DNA of 64,000 bases from positions 1 to 64,000 of the IMG/VR virus record IMGVR_UViG_3300002835_000074, one strand, 5' to 3'. The DNA comes from a virus. This document shows positions 31,287 to 42,400 of the stretch, one piece after another. Position 1 is the first letter of the stretch. Every line of letters begins with the position of its first letter. A model generated the notes under the pieces. It was not told where the DNA came from. It ran no database searches and saw only the letters and a program-made list of their open reading frames with translations. Position numbers and translations under genes: made by a program.

Positions 31287-31952
31287 ATGATATTAGATCT
31301 GGCACATACGATTGCAGATTATACGATTTGTGGGGAAGGTAATGTATCTGAAAGAGTTGATAAAGATACTTTTTTAATTAAGGCAAGTGGTACAAGTCTT
31401 CATACACTCTCCGAAGAAGATTTGACCTTATGTAATACAAATGGAGCACAGATAGAATTAAGTCATAAGAAACCAAGTATTGAGACACTGTTTCACGCTT
31501 GGATTATGAAAACTTTTCCAGAGATTAACTATATCGCTCATAGTCATCCACCATATACCACACAGATTCTTTGTTCTGATGCAGCAGATGATTTTGCGAA
31601 TCATCGTTGGTTTCCAGATCAAATTGTAAGAAATGGTCCTAAGTCTTGTTTAGTTCCTTATGCTCCTCCTGGAGAAAGAATTCTTGCATTGGTTGAGGAA
31701 TATGTAACCAAGTTTGTGAATGAGGAAGGATATTTTCCTAAACTAATTCTTCTCAAAAATCACGGCATCATTACAGCATCTCCTTATCAGAAAGATTGTG
31801 CATCTGCAAGTTTGATGTGTGAGAAGTCTGCTGAGATTTTTGTTGGTGCCAAACTTCTTGGTGGTGTTCATTTCTTACCACAAGAAGAAGTTGAACATAT
31901 TGAAAACTGTCCTGGAGAAAACTATCGTCGTAATATGTACTTTGAAGAATGA
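31287..31952 (+). CDS. class II aldolase/adducin-family protein
   Basis: 221 residues. GEGNVSERV and IKASGTSLHTL give the phosphate/backbone loop, and the zinc site is formed by the His pair in YIAHSHPPYT and the later KNHGIIT. The position equivalent to AraD Asp is Glu in PSIETLFHAW, as in fuculose/rhamnulose-phosphate aldolases, so an aldolase is likelier than an epimerase. It may serve sugar catabolism or supply three-carbon units, or act in a modified-sugar pathway with the 5-18 kb cassette (inference). Confidence 0.8.
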   Translation: MILDLAHTIADYTICGEGNVSERVDKDTFLIKASGTSLHTLSEEDLTLCNTNGAQIELSHKKPSIETLFHAWIMKTFPEINYIAHSHPPYTTQILCSDAADDFANHRWFPDQIVRNGPKSCLVPYAPPGERILALVEEYVTKFVNEEGYFPKLILLKNHGIITASPYQKDCASASLMCEKSAEIFVGAKLLGGVHFLPQEEVEHIENCPGENYRRNMYFEE

Positions 31953-32074
31953 TAACATCAGAAACACCCTATAAACTCGCAGAGATTATTCGTGATACTT
32001 GGCCAGGTCTTTACAGAAAACCAGAACCATCTTATAATGAAGAAAAGGAAATAAAAGATGAACAAGTATCGTGA
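31949..32074 (+). CDS. 41-residue hypothetical protein
   Basis: ATG 31949 overlaps the aldolase stop (ATGATAA). Soluble and helical, with PYKLAEIIRDTWPGLYRKPE then an acidic-basic tail. Its end overlaps the next ORF. Function unknown. Confidence 0.5.
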   Translation: MITSETPYKLAEIIRDTWPGLYRKPEPSYNEEKEIKDEQVS

Positions 32075-32354
32075 TGAGTATTTTTCAGTGATTGATAAAA
32101 GAACTGGAAGAAAGATTCTGGACTGTGGCGAAGAGTCTGATGCTCTTGAAATGGTTTCCTTTGATCCACATAACAGAACTTATACTCGTAATAAGTTTCT
32201 GATGGGACCTGTTGTGGATGTTGAGATTCCAAAGGCATTACCAACTAATGAGATTGTTGTGAATATGGATGGTGGAGTTGGCGGTTCTTGGGAAGTGAAA
32301 GAACTGCCACAAATCAAACTTCCAGAAAGTCAAGCAGAACCAGTGGTTGTGTAA
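32058..32354 (+). CDS. hypothetical protein, 98 residues
   Basis: ATG 32058 is preceded by AAGGAAAT and lies inside the upstream ORF end. The product is soluble, alpha/beta with a beta-rich start (YFSVIDKRTGRKILDCGEES) and a VDVEIPKALPTNE segment. No family recognised. Confidence 0.6.
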   Translation: MNKYRDEYFSVIDKRTGRKILDCGEESDALEMVSFDPHNRTYTRNKFLMGPVVDVEIPKALPTNEIVVNMDGGVGGSWEVKELPQIKLPESQAEPVVV

Positions 32355-32355
32355 A

Positions 32356-32478
32356 ATGCTAAAAAAGATACAACACTTTCTTGAAAGAGATCAAGACATT
32401 ACTTATTACGATGAGATCCATTATATTTTTATAACACTGAAGGAACTTGTTTTTGTTATTGGATCAAAGAATAAATAA
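32356..32478 (+). CDS. 40-residue hypothetical protein
   Basis: Starts one base after the previous stop. MLKKIQHFLERDQDITYYDE then IHYIFITLKELVFVIGSKNK: helical, partly hydrophobic. Its stop overlaps the late-type motif before the methyltransferase gene. Unknown. Confidence 0.45.
   Translation: MLKKIQHFLERDQDITYYDEIHYIFITLKELVFVIGSKNK
32471..32477 (+). promoter_or_regulatory. late-promoter-like motif ATAAATA
   Basis: GAATAAATAA at the end of a small ORF, 22 nt before the ATG at 32500. No matching -35. Confidence 0.5.
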
Positions 32479-32499
32479 TTTTAAAGAGTCTGTATTCAG

Positions 32500-33087
32500 A
32501 TGGAAGAGATTTATAGTTTAAAACCAGCATCAATATTTGAAGTTGGTGATGAGGAATTCTTCTTTGAAAGAGAAGAAGAAGGTCATAGTGATTATATCAA
32601 TTCTGGGAGTCATTATGAACTCTTCTATGCTATTTCAAAATATTATGACCCAGATAGTATTTTAGAAATCGGAACAAGAAATGGATACAGTCTTTATTCT
32701 TTATCTTTGGGTTCGACCACTTTAAATAAAATTGTTGGATATGAACTGGATAGTGAATCTGCTACTCGGACTGAAGAGAATTTGACAGAATCTCTTGCAG
32801 AAAATATTGATATAAGAGTCGAAACAATTAATAGTCAAGAACTAGAATCTTTAGACGATAGTTATTATCTGATTCATATTGATGGCGATACAACTTTTGA
32901 AGGAAGATATCATGACCTTGAATTAACTAAAGGTAAGGCAAGAGTTGTATTGGTTAGTGACTTCTTTAGTGAAAGGAGTGGTAGAGATGCTGCCCAAAGA
33001 TTTGTTTATGATAACCGCCACATTATTAAGAAGACCCACGTAATCGAATCTCTAAGGGGTCTTTACATTATTGAGTATGTTGGATAA
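32500..33087 (+). CDS. class I SAM-dependent methyltransferase
   Basis: 195 residues. SILEIGTRNGYSLYSLS is motif I, IVGYELDSES gives the acidic strand-2 end, and YYLIHIDGDTTFEGRYHDL is motif post-III as in the O-methyltransferase 3/24 families. A related fold occurs at the N-terminus of the 52538-54415 protein. The substrate is unknown. Confidence 0.75.
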   Translation: MEEIYSLKPASIFEVGDEEFFFEREEEGHSDYINSGSHYELFYAISKYYDPDSILEIGTRNGYSLYSLSLGSTTLNKIVGYELDSESATRTEENLTESLAENIDIRVETINSQELESLDDSYYLIHIDGDTTFEGRYHDLELTKGKARVVLVSDFFSERSGRDAAQRFVYDNRHIIKKTHVIESLRGLYIIEYVG

Positions 33088-33090
33088 ATA
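33084..33090 (+). promoter_or_regulatory. late-promoter-like motif ATAAATA
   Basis: GGATAAATAAT overlaps the stop of the methyltransferase gene, 19 nt before the HNH ATG at 33110. No clear -35. Confidence 0.45.
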
Positions 33091-33109
33091 ATTCAAATCG
33101 CAATCGCTT

Positions 33110-33481
33110 ATGGGACCTCTACACTCTCCAAAAGAATACTTGTTTCAGTTACACGCAACAAGTTCTGGGGAGGCGAAACGAATGTGGAGGCAACATATAA
33201 AAGAACAGTGGAATCATCAATGTGCTTATTGTGGGTCGGAGGAGAGACTCACAATTGATCACATTATCCCTCAATCAAAAGGTGGAGCAGACTTTACAAA
33301 AAACGTAGTCTGTTGCTGTCATGATTGTAACCAGTCGAAGGGACATGAGCACTGGAAATTATGGTTTGTTCAGCAAGACTTTTATAGTGAAGAAAGATTT
33401 AATAAAATAGAAGAATGGATGAAACCAGACCCTCCTCTTAATCTGTTTAAATACAGACCAAGAAGAAATAATGCTTCGTAG
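33110..33481 (+). CDS. HNH endonuclease (third in window)
   Basis: 123 residues: QCAYCGSEERLTIDHIIPQS, then GGADFTKNVVCCCHDCNQSKG: a standard HNH with CxxC...DHI.P...N...C..CN..K. Probably a free-standing homing nuclease. It sits just upstream of the first gene of the giant fibre module, a typical insertion site for such genes. Confidence 0.88.
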   Translation: MGPLHSPKEYLFQLHATSSGEAKRMWRQHIKEQWNHQCAYCGSEERLTIDHIIPQSKGGADFTKNVVCCCHDCNQSKGHEHWKLWFVQQDFYSEERFNKIEEWMKPDPPLNLFKYRPRRNNAS

Positions 33482-33487
33482 ATTTTT

Positions 33488-33494
33488 ATAAATA
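33488..33494 (+). promoter_or_regulatory. late-promoter motif TATAAATA before the giant fibre module
   Basis: TATAAATA (33487-33494) is the full T4 late consensus, 49 nt before the ATG at 33544. Probably drives the tail/fibre genes that run to 51502. Confidence 0.65.
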
Positions 33495-33543
33495 AACCAG
33501 AATAGTAAATACTGTTCCTTCTGGTAGATACCGAATGTGTTAA

Positions 33544-36075
33544 ATGGCCGATCCAATTATTAGGTTTAAAAGATCAGCAGTCCCTGGTAAGAAGCCAACT
33601 TTAGAGCAACTTCCTCTAGGTGAGCTAGCCATTAACACATATGACGGTAGAATTCTTTTAAAGCAGGATAGAAACGGGGTTGGGATTGGCACCAGAATTG
33701 TAGAAGCTGGTGCAGCAACAACCGCTGGTAAGACACTATTCGTTACAATGAATGGTTCGGATGATAATACTGGTCTGAACCAAATTGATTCAAAAAGGAC
33801 AATTGGTGCCGCAGTTTCTGCTTCTGGTCCATATGATACGATAAGGATTTTCCCTGGAACATATGTTGAGAGTAATCCTATCAACATGTGTGATAACCTT
33901 GGAATCGAAGGTGCAGAACTTAGAAACTGTATAGTTACTCCATCTGACCCATCAAAAGATTTGTTTTATATGGGCAATGGTTGCCATATAACAAACATCA
34001 GTTTTATGGGGCAACCATCGACAAATGGTGCGGCGGTTGTTTCACTAAGACCACTATTAGGAACTGCAGCAGACAGATATTTTGATGCTGCTCGAATGAT
34101 TCGTAATAATATTGAATTTATTGCTAGAGAAACAGTAGGGTATATTACAAGCACAGATTATAGAAATCCTGCATTCAATATCGGAATTGGAACAGTCAAT
34201 AATTGTATCGAAGATATTCGTTCAATTTGGAATTGTGTTTGCCACGACATTACCAGAGGTGGCAACTCCAAGTGTGTAGGTGCAGGTAAGTCATATTACA
34301 ATGGTGGTGCAATTCAACATATTGTTGGTGTAAAGACAGAAACGATTGATGCAATTCAATACTCTGCAGGCATTGTTAGATCGATTATCAATAACGCTAC
34401 TTGGGGTAGTAAGTCTGCTGGTATTGGAAGTCTATCAGTTACTAATGCAACTTATGATAGAACAACTGGTGTTACAACAATTACCGTAGCAAATCACGGA
34501 CTTTTAAAGGATGATCCTGTAAAAATTATCGGTCTAGGATTTACTTGTAATTCTGGACCTGGAACAGTCATTTATCCAGATGGTTCTTTCGGATATATTT
34601 TCCCAGTCAAGAGTGTTGTTGGAGTTAATACGTTTGAAGTTGTGGTTGGTGTATCCACATTGGACCACTTCTATACGTCTGGTGGAACAGTTGAGAAATA
34701 TACAAATTATCAGAATGAATTTACTCAGGTAAAGGATCTATCAATGCAAGCTGATCCTCTAACTGGATTTAATAATAGTGTGAATAGTTGTGCTAACGTT
34801 GTATCTGCAATTTATTCTTGCGTTGGGATTGTTACTACTATTATTGATGTCGGACTTTCTGCAAGTGGAATCAATACAAACTATCCTGGTAATAATGGTG
34901 CAATTAACTCAGGAATTCTAACATCTTCATTAAGTCCTCTGCAAGGAACTGGTCCAGTTACAAAAGGACCTTATGTTAGAAACTGCACCAACTTTATTCC
35001 TAATAGTATTGGAGCTAAAATTGATGGATTCAACTCTGAAGTAGGAGACCAAGGAGACATTGGTATTCAGGGTGCATTCCACGTTGATTCCTATACACAA
35101 TATAATCAAGGTGGAATTGGTGTTTCCATCACAAACGGTGCTTATGCTCAGTTGGTTTCTATCTTTACTATTTGTACTGACCGTGCAATTTATACTGGAC
35201 AAGGCGGACAGTTAGACCTTACAAACTCTAACTCTTCATTTGGTAGAGAAGGTCTTGTATCTGAAGGTGTGGGTGATGAAACTACAAAATCAACTGATAG
35301 ATATACCGCAGGACTTACAACCCTGACAACAAGGGGTGATAATGTTGTCGTTCTCTCTGGGGTTGGTACATTCAGACCTTATTCTGGACAATCAGTTTAT
35401 TTTGATAAGAAGTATTACTCAGTTCAGTCCGCAACAGTTACAAATCCTGGAGCAGGATATTCAACACCACCTTTGGTTACTGTTACTGCACCAACTGGTC
35501 CTGGTAACGCAATTCCTGCTCAGCTTACTGCAAATCTTAATTCTCTTGGTGGAGTTGATAGTATTAACATACTTACAACTGGATTCCAGTATGAGTTAGA
35601 TAGTCCTCCAGTAATTACAATTGCTGCCCCTGTTGGTGGTGGAGTAACAGCAACTGCAGAACCAGTGCTATCTCCAATTTATTATTTGATTGATTCTGCA
35701 ACTCTTCCATCATCTGGAATCACAACAGTCTCTCTGGTACAGAATCTAAATAATGATGTTGGAGCAGGATTAACTGCATATTTTGCTAGACAAAGTTTGC
35801 AAATCGCTTCTTCACATTCTTTTGAGTATATTGGTGCTGGAAATGCAATTGAAACTGCAAGACCTTCTAAGGGTGGAGTGACAGTTCAAGAAAATGAAGT
35901 TGTAAAGATTGATGGTGGTGAGGTCATTTATACGAGCACTGACCAAGATGGTAACTTCAGAATTGGTGATGGTGTTATAATCGACCAAACTACAGGAACA
36001 ATTTCTGGAGCAATTTATGTTAAGAGTTTGTTCAGTCAGGTTACCCCATTCATTCTAGCTCTAGGAGGAGATTAA
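33544..36075 (+). CDS. large virion structural protein, 843 residues
   Basis: Starts MADPIIRFKRSAVPGKKPTL, with LGELAINTYDGRILLK soon after, an N-terminal pattern seen in cyanophage tail-fibre attachment proteins. The middle (GPYDTIRIFPGTYVESNP, LGIEGAELRNCIV, ITNISFMG) has the periodic beta strands of a right-handed beta-helix/pectin-lyase fold. Later repeats such as VTNPGAGYSTPPLVTVTAPT and a C-terminal IDQTTGTISGAIYVKSL domain resemble fibre heads. A structural, host-recognition or baseplate role is inferred; no catalytic motif. Confidence 0.72.
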   Translation: MADPIIRFKRSAVPGKKPTLEQLPLGELAINTYDGRILLKQDRNGVGIGTRIVEAGAATTAGKTLFVTMNGSDDNTGLNQIDSKRTIGAAVSASGPYDTIRIFPGTYVESNPINMCDNLGIEGAELRNCIVTPSDPSKDLFYMGNGCHITNISFMGQPSTNGAAVVSLRPLLGTAADRYFDAARMIRNNIEFIARETVGYITSTDYRNPAFNIGIGTVNNCIEDIRSIWNCVCHDITRGGNSKCVGAGKSYYNGGAIQHIVGVKTETIDAIQYSAGIVRSIINNATWGSKSAGIGSLSVTNATYDRTTGVTTITVANHGLLKDDPVKIIGLGFTCNSGPGTVIYPDGSFGYIFPVKSVVGVNTFEVVVGVSTLDHFYTSGGTVEKYTNYQNEFTQVKDLSMQADPLTGFNNSVNSCANVVSAIYSCVGIVTTIIDVGLSASGINTNYPGNNGAINSGILTSSLSPLQGTGPVTKGPYVRNCTNFIPNSIGAKIDGFNSEVGDQGDIGIQGAFHVDSYTQYNQGGIGVSITNGAYAQLVSIFTICTDRAIYTGQGGQLDLTNSNSSFGREGLVSEGVGDETTKSTDRYTAGLTTLTTRGDNVVVLSGVGTFRPYSGQSVYFDKKYYSVQSATVTNPGAGYSTPPLVTVTAPTGPGNAIPAQLTANLNSLGGVDSINILTTGFQYELDSPPVITIAAPVGGGVTATAEPVLSPIYYLIDSATLPSSGITTVSLVQNLNNDVGAGLTAYFARQSLQIASSHSFEYIGAGNAIETARPSKGGVTVQENEVVKIDGGEVIYTSTDQDGNFRIGDGVIIDQTTGTISGAIYVKSLFSQVTPFILALGGD

Positions 36076-36079
36076 TTAA

Positions 36080-36421
36080 ATGGCAGCAGCATCGGCAGCA
36101 GTAAATACTTTTCAGACGGTAACACAAACCGTAGGAACTTCAAACGCAGTAGTTTATACTGCTCCTGTTGGATACACAGGAGTAGTTCTTTTGGCTCAAT
36201 GCACAAATATGGGAGCTACGACTTATACAATGACATTAAATTTCCGCAGAGATGGATCTGACACTCCTTTAATTAAGGATATTCCTATTGCACCTAATGA
36301 CACTGTTAATCTACTTGCAGGAAAATTAGTATTAGAAACTGGAGACTCTCTGGTTACCTCTGGTAGTAATGCAACGAATTTGAAATTTTTAACTAGTATT
36401 CTAGAAACTTCTAACCTCTAA
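36080..36421 (+). CDS. small structural-module protein, 113 residues
   Basis: Beta-rich, low in charge: NAVVYTAPVGYTGVVLLAQC then MTLNFRRDGSDTPLIKD and DTVNLLAGKLVLETGDSLVT. The fold resembles small beta-sandwich decoration or fibre-attachment proteins. Located 4 nt after the preceding gene and 13 nt before the giant fibre gene, so probably a virion part. Confidence 0.6.
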   Translation: MAAASAAVNTFQTVTQTVGTSNAVVYTAPVGYTGVVLLAQCTNMGATTYTMTLNFRRDGSDTPLIKDIPIAPNDTVNLLAGKLVLETGDSLVTSGSNATNLKFLTSILETSNL

Positions 36422-36434
36422 TTCGTAGAATAAA

Positions 36435-39400
36435 ATGGCAGGTCCAATAAGATATCTCAGCGGTAGAAACGAACTTGTACGCATTGGTATTCCTGATTAT
36501 ACCGAAAGTAGATCAGTATTACAAATAACTGGTAGAGTCGGTATTGGCACAACCAATGCAACTAGTGACTTGTATGTTAAAGGTGGTGCAGAAATCACTG
36601 GTATTGTTACCGCTAGTTCTTTTGTTGGATCTTTTGAGGGTGAAGCAACAACTGCTGGATATGCAAAGACAGCAGGTGTCTCTACATATGCTTCTTCTGC
36701 TGGAATTGCAACTTATACTCCTACCGCAGGATTCTCAACGTATTCTGGTCAAGCAGGTTTCTCCACTTATTCTGAAGTTTCTGGAATCGCTACATTTTCT
36801 GATTATGCGACTTCTGCTGGTGTAGCAACTTATGCCGCTTCTGCTGGCGTAGCAACTTATGCACCAAAGGCTGGATTCTCTACATATTCTGGTCAAGCTG
36901 GGTTTTCAACCTACGCACAAATTTCTGGAATCTCTACGTTTTCTGGTTATGCCACAAATGCAGGTGTGGCAACCTATGCTTTTGTAGCTGGTGTATCTAC
37001 ATATTCGGGCCAAGCAGGATTCTCAACGTATTCTGAAGTTGCTGGCATTGCAACATACGCTGAGGTTGCTGGTATTGCAACTTATGCTCCCCTATCTGGA
37101 ATTTCAACTTCTGTTATTGGTGGAATTGCAGATCTGACAAGACTGTCAGTAAGTGGAGTATCCACTCTAGGTGGTGGTCTTACTGTAAGTAAGGCACTAG
37201 ATGCACAGAATATTTTTGTATCTGGTCTAAGCACATTCTCTGGCAACGTATCATTTGGTGCCTCTGCATACTTTGGTGATAATGATAGATTGTATTTTGG
37301 AAACACTCCATCTTTGGATATTTATCATTCATCTGGTCAATCCTACATTAGGGATATTGGTGCTGGTAATTTAAGATTGGAAACTAATGGTGCTGCAGTT
37401 GTTATTGCAACCACTGAGGGTGAAACTATGGGTTCATTCATAAGGAATGGATCAGTAGAACTCTATTACGATAATTCCAAAAAGTTAGAAACTGTTGCAA
37501 CTGGTTCGACTGTTTATGGAACTCAGTTTGCCAATCAACTTTCAATTACTGGTGTTTCAACATTTGCTGATAATCTTGATATTGGTGATAACGAACTAAG
37601 ATTTGACTATGGGGTAGCAACTCCTACTGGGTCAATCATTAGAACTTCTGTAGTATCAAAGGATGTTGATATTTTCAGAGTCAATGGTCTTGCTAATGGT
37701 ATAAGTGGAAATAGTGCAGACTATGGATTTAATATTAAGTATTTTGGAACAAGAGGTGGTAACAATAAGTCTTTATCTATTTTATCTGATAACCAAACTG
37801 GGGCTCAAGTAGAAGCAATTTCAATTCTTCAGGATGGAAAAGTTGGTATTGGCACAAGCCTTGCAACTACAGAACTTGATGTTTATGGAGAAGTAAGAAC
37901 TCAAGATCTTACTGTTCTTTCTAATGCAACTTTTGCTGGAGTAAGTATTTCTGATGCCCTTGGAGGATCTCTTAATGTAACTGGTATTGCCACATTCGGA
38001 ACAGACATCTATGTCGGTCAATACATTTATCGCTATCAAGATATTTCTGATGATACTTTTATTAGATTAACGGAAGATAGAATCAGAATCAATGCTGGTG
38101 GAGTTCAATTAGTTGATATTTTTGAAGGAGCACAAGATTATGTAAAACTTGGAGATGGATCTGATGTTGATATCAACTTAAATGATGATGTATTCGTTGA
38201 AGGTTTGACTGGTTATGTTGGTATTAATACAACATTACCATCTAGACATTTAGATGTTGCTGGTGCAATCAGACTTCAGGGAGCACTTTACGATAAGAAT
38301 AATCAAGCTGGAACAAGTGGTCAGGTTCTTATCTCAACTGCAGATGGCATTGATTGGGTAGATGGTGCTCCTGCAAATGCAATCACAGGTATTACAATTC
38401 AAGATGAAGGTGTTCAGGTAGGAACTCTTGGAGCTGTAACGATTGTCAATTTCGTTGGTAGTGGAATTACTGCCAGCTCTTCTGGAAATATTTCAACAAT
38501 CACTGTTCAGGCAACCACTGCTGCAGGTAGTAACCAGCAAGTCCAATATAATGATAACGGAATTTTTGCTGGTGCTGCAACTCTTGTTTATGATTCTGCA
38601 GCAAATCGTGTTGGTGTTGGAACCAATGTGATGAACAGAACCCTCACCGTAAATGGTGAGGCTGGAATTTCAAGTAATGTTTATGGTTATCGTTTCTTTG
38701 CAACTGAGACCATTCCAAGTGCAACCAATGAACTTGTAACGAAGAACTATCTGGACAACTTCCAGTCTGCGATTACAATTCAGAAGTCTGTGTCTGTTGC
38801 AACGACTTCAAATCTTTCTTCATATTATGATAATGGTTTTGCTGGAGTTGGAGCAAAGCTGTGGGGTGTTGGGATTGGAACACTTATAGTTGATGGTGTT
38901 ACATCTATATTTGATGAAAGAATTCTTGTTAAAGATCAAACGAATTTATTTGAAAATGGTATTTACAACATCACAAGAGCTGGTAGTGGATCTACTTCTT
39001 GGGAATTAGTCAGAGATGCAAATTATGATGAAGATGCTGAAATTGCTCCTGGTGACTTTACATTCATTGGTGATGGTGTAATTAATGGCGGCACTGGTTG
39101 GGTTCATATCACAAGGGGTAATGTCGGTGTTGGTACATCGGCATTAGAATGGACACAATTCACAGCTCCAACTCAAACTCTTGCTGGTGCTGGTCTTTAT
39201 AATAGTCTTGTCACTGAACTGGCTGTCGGTACAGCAAGTACATCAAGAATTGTTGTTAATGCTGACGATATTGATTTAGCAACTGTTGCAACTTCTAAGT
39301 CTTCACTAACAAGCGGTGATACTTCTTTTGTTACTCAAATTAATGTTGATTCTTATGGAAGAGTAACTGGCGTTATTACAAGCAATACTCATACATTTGC

Positions 39401-42400
39401 AACTGATACTACAAAAGGTATTGCTGCATTTGATGCAACTAATTTAACGGTTTCTTCGGGAATTGTATCTGTTGCTCAAACTCCAAAACTCACTGGAGTA
39501 AATGTCAGTGGAATCAGCACTCTTGGAATTACAACAACTACAGTATTACATGCTTCACAGTTTAGTTCTGCTGGATTAATTACTGCCTTTAGTGGAGTTG
39601 CATTTAAGGGACCACTTTATGATACTGTTAATCAAGTTGGAACAACGACTTCAGTTCTTACCTCTACAGGAGTTGGAGTAACCTGGTCGCTGATTGAAGA
39701 AGTTGCTCTCCAAGGTCGCCAGGGTGTTCAAGGTGTCCAAGGCACTCAAGGTGTTCAGGGTGTTCAAGGCGTTCAAGGTCAGCAGGGTCTTCAAGGTCGT
39801 CAGGGTGTCCAAGGCACTCAAGGAACCCAAGGTACTCAGGGTGTTCAAGGTATTCAGGGTGAGCAAGGTACTCAAGGTGTTCAAGGTATTCAGGGTGAGC
39901 AAGGAACTCAGGGTATTACTGGCGCTCAAGGTGTTCAGGGCGTTCAAGGCACTCAAGGTCGTCAAGGTATCCAAGGTGTTCAAGGTACTCAAGGTACTCA
40001 AGGTACTCAAGGCATCCAAGGCGTTCAGGGTGAGCAAGGTACTCAGGGTATTCAGGGTACTCAAGGTATTCAAGGAACTCAGGGTCGTCAGGGAATCCAG
40101 GGTGTTCAAGGAACTCAAGGTGAGCAGGGTCTTCAAGGCGAACAAGGAACTCAAGGTCTTCAGGGTCGCCAAGGTATTCAGGGTCGCCAAGGTATTCAGG
40201 GTGATGTAGGTACTCAAGGAACTGATGGTGCTCAAGGTGTTCAGGGTCGTCAAGGTGTTCAGGGTGTTCAAGGTCGCCAAGGTACTCAAGGAACAGTAGG
40301 AGACCAAGGAACTCAAGGCATTCAGGGTGAGCAGGGAGTACAGGGGACACAAGGTATTCAAGGATATCAAGGTATCCAAGGTATTTCTGGAAACAAGGGT
40401 GGTGTTAATTATCAATTTAGTACAACTACAACAAATTCTGACCCAGGCACTGGATTCATCAGGTATAACAGCGGAACAATTGGATCAGTAAATGCAATTT
40501 ATATTGATAACCAAGATTATTATTCAAACTTACAAACTGGTTGGTATGGAATCTGGGATGATTCAACAAGTACTGTCAAGGGATACTTAGTAATTACATC
40601 AGCTTCTCCAACTGGAACAATAGTTAATGTATGGCAAATTGATTCAGTAACTAATAGTACTGGTTACTATACTATTGGTGTTACCTTTATTTCTGGAACT
40701 TTACCTTCTAACAATGAACTACTTTCTGTAGAATTTAGTAGAACAGGTGATCTTGGTCAGCAAGGAATTCAAGGTGTCCAAGGCACACAAGGTCGTCAAG
40801 GTATTCAGGGTATTCAAGGTAATTTTGGAGAACAAGGTGTTCAGGGAACTCAGGGGACACAAGGTGAGCAAGGTATCCAGGGTGTTCAAGGAAGACAGGG
40901 GGCTCAAGGAATCCAAGGTGAGCAAGGCACTCAAGGTCGTCAAGGTATTCAAGGTGTTCAAGGTGTTCAGGGTCTATTAGGTACTCAAGGTACAGTAGGT
41001 CAGCAGGGAACACAAGGAACCACTGGTGGTCAGGGTATTCAGGGCATCCAAGGAACGACTGGTCAGCAGGGTGCTCAAGGTATTAAAGGTGAGCAAGGTG
41101 TTCAGGGAATTACAGGTGCCCAAGGAACCACAGGAGCTCAAGGTATTCAAGGATTCCAAGGTGTAACAGGTTCTCAAGGAACAGTTGGAACTCAGGGTAC
41201 AGTTGGTGGTCAGGGTATTCAAGGAACTCAAGGTGTTCAAGGTGTTCAAGGTGATCAAGGTATTCAGGGTCGCCAGGGTCTTCAGGGTATCACTGGAGAT
41301 ACTGGAGCTCAGGGTGTTCAAGGTCGCCAAGGTACTCAGGGAACTGATGGTTCTCAAGGATTCCAAGGTGTTCAAGGTCGTCAAGGCACACAAGGAACTA
41401 CTGGTGAGCAGGGTGTTCAAGGTGTTCAGGGAACACTTGGAAATCAAGGTGTTCAGGGTATTCAAGGCGTCTTAGGTGCTCAAGGAACTGCTGGTGCAAA
41501 TGGCACCCAAGGTTCTCAAGGATTACAAGGCAGACAGGGTATTGATGGTGCAACTGGTGCTCAGGGTGTTCAAGGTCGTCAAGGAATCCAGGGAGTTCAA
41601 GGAACTCAGGGTATTCAGGGACAGACTGGAACTCAAGGTACTCAGGGTATTCAGGGACAGACTGGAACTCAAGGTACTCAGGGTATTCAGGGTATTTCTG
41701 GAACTTTGGGAACTCAGGGTGCTCAAGGTATTCAGGGTAGGCAAGGTATTCAAGGCACAACTGGAACACAAGGAACCACTGGTTCTCAAGGAACGCAAGG
41801 AACCACTGGTTCTCAAGGAGTACAAGGTATTACTGGAACTCGTGGTGGTTCCGATTGGACTCCTGTTCTTGTTAATGTAACTCAATCTACTACAGACTCT
41901 TCAACATTCACAAAGACTGGTGGCACAAACGCTTCTTGGGATTCCTCAGTCTATTCTGTTCAGGGATATGTTCTTGGTGTCTATGCAACCGCAAGAATAT
42001 CTTCAACAACTGGTTTTGCAATGTTTGGTCTTAACTCAGACCCAACAACTGATACTAGTTTCTCATCGATTGATTATGCTTTCTACTTTGATAATGGAAC
42101 AGTCTCAATTTATGAGGGTGGAACTTCTGTTTATTCGTCAGGAACATACACTGCTACGGATACTGCATACGTTCTTTATGATGGAACAACCGTTCGCTAT
42201 TATCTGAATGGAACTCTACTGAGACAAGTTAATCGCTCTCCAGGAAGTGCTTTATTCCTTGATAGCTCAATTTATACTTCAAACCTTGCATTCAATAATC
42301 TTGCCTTTGGACCTATGGGTTCGCAAGGTATTCAAGGTGTTCAGGGTACTCAGGGTATTACTGGTGCTCAAGGTATCCAAGGAATTACAGGTCCTCAAGG

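Noticed and set aside
39694-40209. Second + strand frame in the collagen region with KVFRVFKV-type translation (also 21751-22596, 41185-41475)
   Set aside because: Also a by-product of the repeated GGTNTTCAAGGT units; no start signal, and it overlaps a real gene completely.
39651-40415. Long minus-strand open frames opposite the collagen-like repeats (also 22257-22700, 40977-41465, 21954-22253)
   Set aside because: They translate to monotonous NTLNTLSSL-type sequence, a mirror of the Gly-X-Y codons. The + strand frame has recognisable domains at both ends.
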